From: Lysobacterales bacterium
GTDB taxonomy: Bacteria; Pseudomonadota; Gammaproteobacteria; Xanthomonadales; BPKI01
DNA length: 64,000 bases
NCBI GenBank assembly: GCA_026005055.1
Contig: BPKI01000001.1
Coordinates: forward strand, 1,054,001 to 1,118,000
Reading direction: 5' to 3'
The notes beneath the pieces are model-generated. The model saw only the letters and a program-made list of their open reading frames with translations, had not been told where the DNA came from and did not search any database. Numbering within the stretch: the first letter of the stretch is position 1; each line of letters opens with the position of its first letter. A program made the position numbers and the translations under genes. Below are positions 1 to 8,003 of the stretch, piece by piece.

Positions 1-871
1 CGAGGGGAATCAGCGCGACGACCAGTCCGGCGAGCGGAGAGAGCCGGATGCGACGGGTGCGGAGGGAGGAGCCCACCCCTCCGGAGGCGCGAAGCGAAGC
101 TTCGAGGATCGCGAGCAGCAGGGCAGCGAGCAACAGGATCGAGGCGAGCTGTGTGGCCGCCGCGAGATTGAACATCCCCTGCCACAGGCGGAAGATGCCC
201 ACGGTCAGGGTCTCCACCCCAAGCACGCTCACCGCGCCGTAGTCGGCGAAGGTCTCCATCAGAACCAAGGCCACGCCGCCGATCCAGGCGGGAGCGAGAG
301 CAGGCAGGACGCCCACGAAGAAAGCGCGCCATGGGCCAGCGCCGAGGGTGCGCGCGCCTTCGTAGCACCGCATGCCCTCGCCTAACAAGGCAGCGCGGCA
401 GAGGAGATAAACGTAGGGGTAGAGGACCAGGCCGAGGATCAGGCTCGCACCGATGAGATTGCGGGGCGAGGGCAGGGCGAGGCCGAGGGTGCGAAGCCCG
501 GTCGCGAGAGCGCCGGCGTAGTCGAGGAGTCCGACGTAGACGAAGGCGACGATGTAGGCCGGGAGGGCGAGCGGCAGCGCAAGAGCTACCTCGAGCCAGC
601 GTCGCCCGGGAAACTCGAAACGGCAGACCAGCCAGGCGAGGCCGATGCCCAGTACCCCGGCCGTGAACCCTGCGCCGAGACCCAGCTGTGCGGTCTGCGC
701 GAGATAATCCCAGAGTCGGTAACGGACGAGGTGATCCCAGGCCGCCGACTCAGGCGAGAGCCAAGCGGCGAGCAGTGCCAGGATCGCCGAGAGCGGCGGA
801 AGGGCGATCGTCCAGGCGAGGATGAGCGGCCAGCGCCGCCTCGTTGCGGAGGCGCTGGCGCCTCGGCTCAT
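1..871 (-). CDS. fbpB: Ferric-iron ABC transporter permease (partial, C-terminus beyond window)
   Basis: This is the inner-membrane permease of an iron(III) ABC importer of the FbpB/AfuB type. The minus-strand frame is open from an ATG at 871 to the window edge, giving about 290 residues. It translates as repeated hydrophobic helices with a typical binding-protein-dependent permease loop (EGARTLGAGPWRAFFVGVLP, the EAA-like motif that contacts the ATPase) and the following GGVALVLMETFADYGAVSVL stretch. The ATG overlaps the stop of the upstream binding-protein gene (ATGA), so the two are translationally coupled. Full-length members have two such permease halves, so roughly half of the protein is probably missing here. 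The ATPase gene would be expected beyond the left edge. Iron specificity is inferred from the partner protein and the Fur-like site. Confidence 0.85.
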   Translation of the reverse strand, partial: MSRGASASATRRRWPLILAWTIALPPLSAILALLAAWLSPESAAWDHLVRYRLWDYLAQTAQLGLGAGFTAGVLGIGLAWLVCRFEFPGRRWLEVALALPLALPAYIVAFVYVGLLDYAGALATGLRTLGLALPSPRNLIGASLILGLVLYPYVYLLCRAALLGEGMRCYEGARTLGAGPWRAFFVGVLPALAPAWIGGVALVLMETFADYGAVSVLGVETLTVGIFRLWQGMFNLAAATQLASILLLAALLLAILEASLRASGGVGSSLRTRRIRLSPLAGLVVALIPL

Positions 872-1899
872 CGCCAGCCGGCCCGATCCATCAGAGCGAC
901 CGCCTGCGCCTGACGCTTCCCGGCGACCACCACATGGACCGGATCGGGGCGAAACACGCCGTAGCGTTCGATGATCGGCGAGAGCGCGACGCCTTCGCGA
1001 ACCGGATACTCGAAGTTCAGACCCGCGAAGTCGGCCTGCACCTCCGGGCTCACCAGCCACTCCAGGAAGGCGAGCGCCGCATCGGGACGCGGCGCGTGAG
1101 CCGTGATCCCAGCGCCCGAGACGTTGACGTGCGTGCCCTCCGGCGGAAAGTAGGGCCATACCTGGGTCGCGCGGCCCTCGGCGTGCAGACGGCCGAGGTA
1201 ATAGGTATTCACCAGACCGAGGTCGCATTGACCTGCGGCCAGCGACAGGATGAGTTGCGTGTCGTCGGCGAAGGGCGGCGCTGCGAGATTCGCGACCCAA
1301 GCGCGCACCATGGCCTCGGTCGCCTCCTCGCCCAGGCGTTCGATCGCCATCGCCACCAGCGACTGGTTGTAAACCTTCTTGCTGGTCCGCAGGCACACCC
1401 GCCCGCGAAAGGCGGGGTCGCCGAGACTCTCGAGTCCGCTCAATCGGGCCGGATCCACGCGATCGCGGGCGTACACGATGGTCCGCGCGCGCTGCGAGAG
1501 ACCGAACCAGCGCCCCTCGGGGTCGCGGAGGTGAGCGGGTACCGCCGCCTCCAGCTTCGCCGAGCGGACGGGTGCGAGGAGACCGCGCTCGGCCGCGAGC
1601 CACAGGGTCCCGGCATCGACCGAAAGGAAGAGGTCAGCCGGCGTCCGCGCGCCTTCAGCGGCGAGGCGCTCGATCAATGCAGTCCCGGTGTCGGTGACGA
1701 AACGCACCCGGATGCCCGTCTCTCGGCGATAACGCTCGAAGATGGGCTCGATGAGCGGCTCGCGGCGCTCGGAATAGACGACGATCTCTGGCGTCGAGGA
1801 AGACGGCTGCGGCGAATCCGAGGGCTCCGATCCGCAGCCGACCAATAGGAGGACGCTTGCGATGAGCAGTCGGGATGGCGAGAGACTCGCGATGGACAT
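868..1899 (-). CDS. fbpA: Ferric-iron ABC transporter substrate-binding lipoprotein
   Basis: This is an extracytoplasmic Fe(III)-binding protein of the FutA/FbpA family, 343 residues. The ATG at 1899 is chosen because it begins a lipoprotein signal (MSIASLSPSRLLIASVLLLVGC) with lipobox LVGC; an upstream in-frame start would add 34 residues unlike any signal peptide. The mature protein starts with the class-typical strand EIVVYSERREPLIEPIFERY. It carries the paired tyrosines (NTYYLGRLH) that bind iron in this family. It overlaps the permease start downstream (ATGA). An AT-rich Fur-box-like sequence lies 22 bases upstream of the start. A thiamine or spermidine binding protein is less likely given the YY pair and the operator. 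Confidence 0.88.
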   Translation of the reverse strand: MSIASLSPSRLLIASVLLLVGCGSEPSDSPQPSSSTPEIVVYSERREPLIEPIFERYRRETGIRVRFVTDTGTALIERLAAEGARTPADLFLSVDAGTLWLAAERGLLAPVRSAKLEAAVPAHLRDPEGRWFGLSQRARTIVYARDRVDPARLSGLESLGDPAFRGRVCLRTSKKVYNQSLVAMAIERLGEEATEAMVRAWVANLAAPPFADDTQLILSLAAGQCDLGLVNTYYLGRLHAEGRATQVWPYFPPEGTHVNVSGAGITAHAPRPDAALAFLEWLVSPEVQADFAGLNFEYPVREGVALSPIIERYGVFRPDPVHVVVAGKRQAQAVALMDRAGWR

Positions 1900-1920
1900 G
1901 AGGGCAGGCCGAGGGAGAAT

Positions 1921-1947
1921 AAATGCTAATGATAAAGCATCGCATTT
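1921..1947 (-). promoter_or_regulatory. Putative Fur box upstream of the iron transporter
   Basis: An AT-rich island in otherwise GC-rich DNA contains GCTAATGATAAAGCATCGC at 1925-1943, which matches the 19-bp Fur consensus at 12 positions, including the unbroken run TAATGATAA. Short inverted arms (AAATGC at 1921-1926, GCATTT at 1942-1947) flank it. On the minus strand it also contains a possible -10 (TATCAT). It lies directly upstream of fbpA, where an iron-responsive repressor would be expected to act. Confidence 0.5.
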
Positions 1948-1994
1948 ATTTTCACCAGACCGGTGGGCGATCGCCCTGCCGTCTCGTCGCCCGC

Positions 1995-3833
1995 TCACCA
2001 CAAGAGGTTGACGAGGAGCACGACCAGGCCGAGATAAGACATCGCGAGCAGCGCGCCGACGCGCCAGAGCTCACGCGGACCGTAGCCGCCAGGCCCGGTG
2101 ACCAGCGCCAGGATCGGATTCGAAGCGGAGATCAGGTTGGCCGATGCGGACAGGGCGGCGATCAGCGCGAAGGCGGTGGGGTTGCCGCCCACCGCGACCG
2201 CCATGTTGATCGCGATGGGGACCATCACGACCGCCGCACCGAGATAGGTGATGCCCACGGAAAGCAACGCGGTGAGCAGGGCCACCGCCACCTGGAGCAC
2301 CCACACTGGAACCGAGCCCAAGGCGCCGAGCACGGTTTGTGCGAGCCATGCCGCGGCTCCGGTGCTGTCCATCGCGAAACCGAGAGGCACGAGGCCGGCG
2401 AGGAGGAACACGGTCTTCCAGCTGATTGCGGCATAGGCTTCGTCCATGGTGAGGACGCCTGAGAGCAACATGCCCACGGCGCCTGCGAGGAGTGCCACGG
2501 GCAGCTTGACGTCGCCGCTCAGGGCCAGGGCGAGCGCCAGGGCGAAGAAGAACAGCGCGTGCGGCACCTTGTGCGGACGCGGTTCTTCTTTGGGGATGTC
2601 GGTGACCAGCACGAGGTCGCGGCTCTGGGCCGCTTGCGCGAGATCACGCCAGCGGCTGTGCAGGACCATGAGGTCTCCTGGTCGCAAAACGGTTTCGCGC
2701 ACCTCCTCGCGAATCACCTCCTCGCCGCGGTGGATGGCAAGCACGCTGATGCCGAGGCTTTTACGCAGCTTCAGATCACCGAGCCGCTTGCCGACGAAGC
2801 GAGAGGTGGGTGGCACCACCGCTTCCGCGATACCGGCGCGGGCGGGGTTGAAGAGCTCCTCGAAGTGGCGTAGGCGGGGCAGTACCCGGAGAGACTGCGC
2901 CTCGGCGAAACGCTGGACCTCTTCCCTGCGGCCGAGCACACCGAGCACGCTACCGACCCAAAGCAATTCGTCGGCGGGAGGGGCGAGGCGCGACTCTTCC
3001 TGGGTCTTGAGCGCGAGGACGATTGGCGCTTGCGGAAGCGCCTCCGCCTCGCCGACGCGCATGCCCACGAGCGGGCTCTCGGCGGTCACCACGAGCTCAT
3101 ACACCTCGCCTTCGATGCCGTAAGCGGCGGCGAAATAGCTCTCGGTGCGCGCCGGTGTCGCACCCGGTTTGTCCTCGTGCGCCGGTAGCCAGCGCTGTCC
3201 GACGGAGACGAAATAGAGCACGCCGAGCGCGAGCGCCGCGAGCCCCACCGGCGCGACCGAGAACATCGGCAGGACCGGTAGGGTGCCGACGCCGGCGGGA
3301 AGGTTGCGGTTGGCCGTCTGGATCAGGTCGTTGAGCAGGATCAACTGCGACGAACCGACCATCGTGATCGTGCCGCCGAGGATCACACAGCAGGCCATCG
3401 GCAGCAGCAGGCGCGCGAGGGGGATCCCGGTGCGTGCCGCGAGCCGGGCGGCCACCGGCAGAAACAGGGCGACCACCGCGGCGTTTTGCATCACCGACGA
3501 GACCAGGCCGGAAAGCAGGCACAGGGCGGCGATGACGCGCCGCTCGGAATCGCCCGAAACGCGAAGGATCCAGCCGGCGGCGCGGCCGAGCAGGCCAGTC
3601 CGATCGAGCCCCGCACCCATGATCATCACCGCGATGATCGAGATCACCGCCTGACCGGAGAAACCGTCGAAGAGATGCTCGACGGGCACGAGTTCGGTGA
3701 GGCCGAGGATCACCAGCACCAGCACCGCCGTGACATCGATCCGAACGCGTTCGAAGAGGAGCATCCCCACGACGAAGCCGGTGAGCAGCAGCACCAGCGC
3801 CATGTCGCGGGAGAGGGTGAGCGCACCGTCCAT
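1995..3833 (-). CDS. SLC13/DASS-family permease with RCK_C (TrkA-C) domains
   Basis: This is a 612-residue inner-membrane anion/cation symporter-like protein. About six N-terminal membrane segments (residues 10-205) contain the family-type stretch FSGQAVISIIAVMIMGAGL. A cytosolic middle region (about 225-400) has two TrkA-C-like repeats (EVYELVVTAESPLVGMRVGE and SRFVGKRLGDLKLRKSLGIS). A second membrane block closes the protein. Such proteins are variously annotated as sulfate, dicarboxylate or other anion transporters; the substrate cannot be told from the sequence. The ATG overlaps the trmB stop (ATGA), so it is the last gene of the thiS-thiG-trmB unit, though no metabolic link to thiamine is evident. 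Confidence 0.85.
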   Translation of the reverse strand: MDGALTLSRDMALVLLLTGFVVGMLLFERVRIDVTAVLVLVILGLTELVPVEHLFDGFSGQAVISIIAVMIMGAGLDRTGLLGRAAGWILRVSGDSERRVIAALCLLSGLVSSVMQNAAVVALFLPVAARLAARTGIPLARLLLPMACCVILGGTITMVGSSQLILLNDLIQTANRNLPAGVGTLPVLPMFSVAPVGLAALALGVLYFVSVGQRWLPAHEDKPGATPARTESYFAAAYGIEGEVYELVVTAESPLVGMRVGEAEALPQAPIVLALKTQEESRLAPPADELLWVGSVLGVLGRREEVQRFAEAQSLRVLPRLRHFEELFNPARAGIAEAVVPPTSRFVGKRLGDLKLRKSLGISVLAIHRGEEVIREEVRETVLRPGDLMVLHSRWRDLAQAAQSRDLVLVTDIPKEEPRPHKVPHALFFFALALALALSGDVKLPVALLAGAVGMLLSGVLTMDEAYAAISWKTVFLLAGLVPLGFAMDSTGAAAWLAQTVLGALGSVPVWVLQVAVALLTALLSVGITYLGAAVVMVPIAINMAVAVGGNPTAFALIAALSASANLISASNPILALVTGPGGYGPRELWRVGALLAMSYLGLVVLLVNLLW

Positions 3834-4528
3834 CAGTCGGGCACGCGCAGGAACAGCAGATCATGGACGCGGTGTCCGCGCTCGAGTCCGCGCCGTTCGA
3901 AGCGGGTGAGCGGTCGCTCCGGCGGGCGCGGCGCGAATCGGCCGGGGCCGATGGCGTTGCGGAAGGAGGTACTGGCCTCGAGCACCGCGAGCATCTCGTG
4001 GGCGTAATCCTCCCAGTCCGTCGCGATGAGCAGGCGTCCGCCCGGAACGAGGATTCGAGCCAAGCGCTCGACGAAAGGAGGCTGGATCAGCCGACGCTTG
4101 CGGTGACGCTTCTTCGGCCAAGGGTCCGGAAAGAAGAGACGCACCTCCGCGAGCGCGCCCGCGGGCAGGTGCTCGATCGCCTCCACGGCGTCGGCGATCA
4201 CCACTCGCAGATTCGTGATCTGTGCCCGCGCGGCGGCGAGCAACAGACGGCCAACGCCGGGGCGGTGCACTTCGATCCCGAGGAAGTCGCTCGTCGGATC
4301 GGCGAGGGCAGCCGCGAGCAGGGCCTCGCCGCAGCCGAAGCCGATTTCGAGCACCCGCCTCGCCTCGCGCCCGAAGGCAACGGCGGGGTCGGCAAGCGCG
4401 GCGGCTTCGAGACCATAGCGGGGCCAGAGCTCGATGAGCGCGCGTTGCTGGGCAGGGGTGATGCGGCCCTCGCGCAGGACGAAACTTCGGATCCTCCGCT
4501 GCGGCGCGCCGAGCTCGCTTCCGTCCAT
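3833..4528 (-). CDS. trmB: tRNA (guanine-N7-)-methyltransferase TrmB
   Basis: TrmB methylates N7 of G46 in the tRNA variable loop using S-adenosylmethionine. The 231-residue protein has the SAM-binding motif VLEIGFGCGEALL, the IEVHRPGVGRLL strand, and the diagnostic RLFFPDPWPKKRHRKRRLI block. The N-terminal RRIRSFVLREGRITPAQQRA resembles the usual TrmB start (R-S-F-V-x-R-x-G-R-x-T). The ATG at 4528 lies 2 bases after the thiG stop; longer in-frame starts would run back through thiG. Length matches the family. Confidence 0.95.
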   Translation of the reverse strand: MDGSELGAPQRRIRSFVLREGRITPAQQRALIELWPRYGLEAAALADPAVAFGREARRVLEIGFGCGEALLAAALADPTSDFLGIEVHRPGVGRLLLAAARAQITNLRVVIADAVEAIEHLPAGALAEVRLFFPDPWPKKRHRKRRLIQPPFVERLARILVPGGRLLIATDWEDYAHEMLAVLEASTSFRNAIGPGRFAPRPPERPLTRFERRGLERGHRVHDLLFLRVPD

Positions 4529-4530
4529 GC

Positions 4531-5346
4531 TCAGAAAAAGGTCCCCTCGAGCGGCGAGGATGCCGAGCCGAAGCGGCGCTTCGGGATACGGCCGGCCAGA
4601 AAGGCTTCGCGCCCGGCCTCGACGGCCTTGCGCATCGCCCGGGCCATCGCCACCGGGTCGCCGGCACAGGCAATCGCGGTGTTCATGAGCACCCCGTCGC
4701 AGCCGAGCTCCATGGCGATCGCGGCATCCGAAGCGGTGCCGACGCCGGCATCGACGATGATCGGAACCTTCGCTCGTTCGACGATGGTCAGGATGTTGAG
4801 GCGATTCTGAATGCCGAGCCCGGAGCCGATCGGCGCGGCGAGCGGCATCACCGCCACACATCCCAAGGACTCCAAGCGCTTGGCCATGACCGGGTCGTCG
4901 TTGGTGTAGACCATGACCTCGAAGCCCTCCTGCACCAGGATCTCACAGGCGCGCAGGGTCTCCACCGGCTCGGGCAGCAGTGTCTCGGGATCGGCCAAAA
5001 CCTCCAGTTTGATCAGCGGGCTGCCATCGAGCAGCTCCCGCGCGAGGCGGGCGGTTCGCACGGCTTCCTCGGCGGAGTAGCAGCCCGCCGTGTTCGGCAG
5101 GATCGTGTAACGATCGGGCGGAAGCACGTCGAGCAAGCCGCGCTCCCCGCGCTCGGCCCTGAGCGGCACCCGGCGAATGGCGACGGTGACGATCTCGGCT
5201 CCGGCGGCTTCGGTGGCGAGTCTGGTCTGTTCGAGGTCGCGGAACTTCCCGGTGCCGGTGAGCAGGCGTGAACGATAGCGGCGCCCGGCGAGGATCAAGG
5301 GGTCGGGAAGATCGTTGAGCGGCTCGCTGGCGCTTTGGATGGGCAT
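4531..5346 (-). CDS. thiG: Thiazole synthase ThiG
   Basis: ThiG forms the thiazole phosphate of thiamine from deoxyxylulose 5-phosphate, a glycine or tyrosine-derived imine and the ThiS thiocarboxylate. The 271-residue protein has the N-terminal LTGTGKF motif, the IKLEVL segment whose lysine forms the imine with the sugar phosphate, and the C-terminal phosphate-binding [14 protein letters not shown]. It lies 23 bases downstream of thiS, the usual partner. No ThiF or ThiO/ThiH gene is within the window. Confidence 0.96.
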   Translation of the reverse strand: MPIQSASEPLNDLPDPLILAGRRYRSRLLTGTGKFRDLEQTRLATEAAGAEIVTVAIRRVPLRAERGERGLLDVLPPDRYTILPNTAGCYSAEEAVRTARLARELLDGSPLIKLEVLADPETLLPEPVETLRACEILVQEGFEVMVYTNDDPVMAKRLESLGCVAVMPLAAPIGSGLGIQNRLNILTIVERAKVPIIVDAGVGTASDAAIAMELGCDGVLMNTAIACAGDPVAMARAMRKAVEAGREAFLAGRIPKRRFGSASSPLEGTFF

Positions 5347-5369
5347 GACGGGAGGACGGGGCGAGGAAC

Positions 5370-5570
5370 TCAGCCGCCGCCGAGGGCGTGGACGATCTCG
5401 ATCCGATCGCCCGGGAAGAGGCGCCGCTCGGCGTAGGCGCTTTTCGGAACGACGGCGAAGTTGAGTTCGACCGCGATCCTCTGGCCGAGCAGCCCTTCGC
5501 GGGCGAGCAGATCCTGAATCGTCGCCCCCTCGGGCAGCTCGCGCGGATGGCCGTTGAGCATCACCTGCAT
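5370..5570 (-). CDS. thiS: Sulfur carrier protein ThiS
   Basis: A 66-residue ubiquitin-fold sulfur carrier that delivers sulfur as a C-terminal thiocarboxylate to ThiG. It ends in the required Gly-Gly (IVHALGGG) and has the family core [13 protein letters not shown]. The ATG at 5570 (MQVMLNG) is chosen by homology to short ThiS proteins; two upstream starts would add 3 or 13 residues. It heads the thiS-thiG-trmB-permease unit. I see no TPP riboswitch in the short space before it. Confidence 0.93.
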   Translation of the reverse strand: MQVMLNGHPRELPEGATIQDLLAREGLLGQRIAVELNFAVVPKSAYAERRLFPGDRIEIVHALGGG

Positions 5571-5610
5571 CGCACGCATTCTAGCGAATGACGGAGCTCG
5601 CTCCGGCACG

Positions 5611-5646
5611 TTGCACGCCGTCGCGCCCTGCCGGATAATCGGCGCC
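5611..5646 (+). promoter_or_regulatory. Promoter of the tRNA-Gly gene
   Basis: TTGCAC (5611-5616) and GATAAT (5634-5639) are separated by exactly 17 bases. A GC-rich discriminator follows, as expected of stable-RNA promoters subject to stringent control. The tRNA begins about 37 bases after the predicted start point. Confidence 0.6.
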
Positions 5647-5682
5647 CGGGAGCCGTGACGGCGTCAGAGTGCTTCGGCCCTT

Positions 5683-5756
5683 GCGGGTGTAGCTCAATGG
5701 TAGAGCGGTGGCTTCCCAAGCCATTGACGTGGGTTCGATTCCCATCACCCGCTCCA
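5683..5756 (+). tRNA. tRNA-Gly (anticodon CCC)
   Basis: A full cloverleaf can be drawn: acceptor GCGGGTG/CACCCGC, D arm GCTC/GAGC, anticodon arm GTGGC/GCCAT with loop TTCCCAA (anticodon CCC, reads GGG), and T arm TGGG-TTCGATT-CCCA. The discriminator T and CCA end are encoded (5753-5756). It is followed after 11 bases by the protease-like gene, so the two may share a transcript. Confidence 0.95.
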
Positions 5757-5767
5757 ATCTCGCTGCG

Positions 5768-6214
5768 ATGAGCGATCGCGAAGCGCCGATCGTCCTCGGC
5801 TGGCGCGAATGGCTGGCGCTTCCCGAGCTCGGGATTCGGGCGATTCGCGCCAAGGTGGACACCGGCGCTCGCAGCTCCGCCCTTCATGTGGAATCGCTCG
5901 AGCGTTTCTTCGAGCGCGGCGCGCCCTGGGTGCGGTTCAGCGTTCTGCCGACTCGAGACGCTCAGGCGGCGATCGCCTGTGTCGCCGAGATCGTGGACGT
6001 GCGTCCGGTCACCGATTCCGGCGGGCGCACCACGGAGCGACCCTTCATCCGTTCGCTCCTCATGCTCGCCGGCCGGAGCTGGCCGATCGAGATCAACCTT
6101 ACCCGCCGGACCCACATGCTCTTCCCGATGCTGCTCGGCCGCACCGCGATGGCAGGCCGTGTCCTGGTCGACCCAGGAAGCTCCTTCCTCCTCGGCGCGC
6201 CCGCTTCGCCTTGA
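5768..6214 (+). CDS. RimK-associated retropepsin-like protease (PF05618 family)
   Basis: A 148-residue protein of the putative ATP-dependent zinc protease family often found next to RimK. The aspartic-protease-like motif [11 protein letters not shown] is present at about residues 29-39, where the Asp-Thr-Gly is typical of retropepsin folds, and [10 protein letters not shown] resembles the second conserved block. The ATG at 5768 is the first start after the tRNA; an upstream in-frame ATG at 5708 lies inside the tRNA and is rejected. The stop overlaps the TTG start of rimK. In Pseudomonas fluorescens a homologue (RimB) is reported to act with RimK on ribosomal protein S6 tails. That role is inference here. 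Confidence 0.85.
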   Translation: MSDREAPIVLGWREWLALPELGIRAIRAKVDTGARSSALHVESLERFFERGAPWVRFSVLPTRDAQAAIACVAEIVDVRPVTDSGGRTTERPFIRSLLMLAGRSWPIEINLTRRTHMLFPMLLGRTAMAGRVLVDPGSSFLLGAPASP

Positions 6215-7095
6215 AGATCGCCATTCTTTCCCGCAATCGCGCTCTTTATTCCACCGCGCGTCTGGTCGAGGCGGCGCGCGCTCGCGGCCACCGAGTGCGG
6301 GTCTTGGATCCGCTGCGCTGCTACCTGCGCATCGCTCCGGCATGCTTCGAGATCCACTACAAGGGCCGGGCGCTGTCCGGCTTCGACGCGGTGATCCCGC
6401 GCATCGGCGCCTCGATCACCTTCTACGGCACGGCGGTCCTGCGCCAGTTCGAGCTGATGGGCGCTTTCACCCCGAACCCATCGGACGCCATCCTGCGTGC
6501 CCGCGACAAATTCCGCGCGCTGCAGATCCTCGCCGGAGCGGGGCTCGGGTTGCCCATCTCGGTGTGCGGTGACAGCCCCGACGATGCCGACGACTTGCTC
6601 GCCATGCTCGGCCCGCCGCCGCACGTGATCAAACTCAATGAGGGCGCGCAGGGTAGCGGCGTGATCCTCGCCGAAAGGCGCTCCTCGGCACGCAGCCTGA
6701 TCGAGGCCCTCGCCGCTCTGCGCGCCAACTTCCTGGCCCAGGAATACATCGCCGAGGCGGAGGGCAGCGATTTGCGATGTTTCGTGGTCGATGGCCAAGT
6801 GATCGCGAGCATGAGACGCCAGGCGGCGAGCGGGGAGTTTCGGGCGAACCTGCATCGCGGCGGGCGCGGCTTTGCGGCAGAGGTGAGCGAGGAGGAAAAA
6901 GCCCTGGCGGTGCGTGCTGCGAGCCTGATCGGATTGGGCGTGGCGGGGGTGGACATCCTGCGTTCTCGGCGTGGCCCGCTCGTCCTCGAGGTCAATGCCT
7001 CCCCCGGGCTCGAAGGCATCGAGAACGCGACCGGAATCGACGTCGCGGGATCGGTGCTCGATTTCCTCGAGCGCGCCCTCGCGAGGCGAGCTTAA
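6211..7095 (+). CDS. rimK: RimK-type ATP-grasp ligase (S6 glutamylation family)
   Basis: RimK adds glutamate residues to the C-terminus of ribosomal protein S6. The 294-residue protein has the N-terminal IAILSRN start, [19 protein letters not shown], the ATP-grasp lysine segment [17 protein letters not shown] and the metal-binding [14 protein letters not shown]. No ATG fits: the TTG at 6211 overlaps the upstream stop (TTGA) and gives exactly the family N-terminus, while the frame upstream is unrelated shadow. A strong terminator follows at 7225. Related ATP-grasp enzymes (LysX, mptN) are less likely given the partner gene. Confidence 0.92.
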   Translation: MKIAILSRNRALYSTARLVEAARARGHRVRVLDPLRCYLRIAPACFEIHYKGRALSGFDAVIPRIGASITFYGTAVLRQFELMGAFTPNPSDAILRARDKFRALQILAGAGLGLPISVCGDSPDDADDLLAMLGPPPHVIKLNEGAQGSGVILAERRSSARSLIEALAALRANFLAQEYIAEAEGSDLRCFVVDGQVIASMRRQAASGEFRANLHRGGRGFAAEVSEEEKALAVRAASLIGLGVAGVDILRSRRGPLVLEVNASPGLEGIENATGIDVAGSVLDFLERALARRA

Positions 7096-7129
7096 CCCTC
7101 GCCGAATCGTGGTTTAACTGGCGCTTAAC
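7091..7129 (+). promoter_or_regulatory. 11-bp-phased TTAAC repeats upstream of the response regulator
   Basis: CTTAAC at 7091, TTTAAC at 7113 and CTTAAC at 7124 start 22 and 11 bases apart, all on the same strand. OmpR/PhoP-type regulators bind tandem half-sites with 11-bp centres, and GTTTAA-N5-GCTTAA resembles a PhoP box. The site lies about 190 bases before the regulator gene, with the terminator between, so it could also act on an unseen transcript. Confidence 0.35.
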
Positions 7130-7224
7130 CATCTGCGCGGTAACGTTTGCTCTGAGTCGCCGGCACTCTCTGGACTCTCAAGGCTTCACGCCGACGGCGA
7201 ACGGTAATCGGGGCAGTGGCTTCA

Positions 7225-7275
7225 CGCCCGGAGACGATGGATTTCCCCCATGGCCATCGCTCCGGGCGTTTTTTT
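7225..7275 (+). terminator. Rho-independent terminator after rimK
   Basis: The arms CGCCCGGAG (7225-7233) and CTCCGGGCG (7260-7268) are perfectly complementary. The stem is extended inside by CGATGG/CCATCG, and it is followed by seven Ts (7269-7275). It separates the tRNA-rimK unit from the two-component operon. Confidence 0.9.
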
Positions 7276-7316
7276 CGCTTGACGTCCGGCCGCCGCGTCG
7301 CGATGCTCGCTTTGCC

Positions 7317-8003
7317 ATGCGCGTGCTGCTAATCGAGGACAATCCCGACATCGCCGCCAACCTGGGCGATTACCTCGGCGAGCGCGGTCATGGCGTCGAC
7401 TTTGCCGCCGACGGTCTCACCGGTCTCCATCTGGCCGTGGTCAACGACTATGACGTCATCGTGCTCGACCTCAGTCTGCCGGGCATGGACGGTCTCGAAC
7501 TGTGTCGGAAGCTTCGGCATGAGGCGCATCGGGCCACGCCGGTGATCATGCTCACCGCCCGCGACCAGCTCGAGCAGAAGCTCGCGGGTTTTGCCGCGGG
7601 GGCGGACGACTACCTGGTGAAACCCTTCGCCATGCAGGAGCTCGAGGCGCGTATCCAAGCCTTGCTCAAGCGTGGCCGCGGCAGCGCCGGGCGGCTGCTC
7701 AAGGTGGCCGATCTCGAGTACAACCTCGACACGCTGGAGGTGCGGCGTGCAGGGCGGGCCATCAATCTCAATCCGACCGGCCTCAAGATCCTCCAGGCGC
7801 TGATGGAGGCTTCGCCCGCCGTGGTCACGCGGCGGGAGCTGGAAACGCGGGTTTGGGGAGAGGAGCTTCCGGACAGCGATGCCCTGCGGGTCCACATCCA
7901 CGGACTTCGGGCGGCGATCGACAAGCCCTTCGCCAAACCCCTGATCCAGACCCGCCACGGCATCGGTTACCGCCTGGTCGATCCGGATGCAACATCGCCG
8001 TAG
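7317..8003 (+). CDS. OmpR/PhoB-family response regulator
   Basis: A 228-residue two-component regulator. The receiver domain (1-115) has acidic residues E7/D8, the phosphorylation site D51 in VLDLSLPGMDG, T80 and K102 (LVKPF). The C-terminal winged helix (about 128-224) ends in the usual QTRHGIGYRLV. The ATG at 7317 gives the canonical MRVLLIEDN. It overlaps the kinase gene by 17 bases, so the pair is coupled. The kinase sensor and the phased repeats upstream give a PhoP/PmrA flavour, but the signal is unknown. Confidence 0.93.
   Translation: MRVLLIEDNPDIAANLGDYLGERGHGVDFAADGLTGLHLAVVNDYDVIVLDLSLPGMDGLELCRKLRHEAHRATPVIMLTARDQLEQKLAGFAAGADDYLVKPFAMQELEARIQALLKRGRGSAGRLLKVADLEYNLDTLEVRRAGRAINLNPTGLKILQALMEASPAVVTRRELETRVWGEELPDSDALRVHIHGLRAAIDKPFAKPLIQTRHGIGYRLVDPDATSP

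Noticed and set aside
5571-5610. TPP riboswitch before thiS
   Set aside because: Too little space before the tRNA promoter and none of the conserved THI-box sequence is visible.
7279-7316. TTGACG just after the rimK terminator as a -35 for the response regulator gene
   Set aside because: No acceptable -10 lies 16-18 bases downstream; the following bases are GC-rich.
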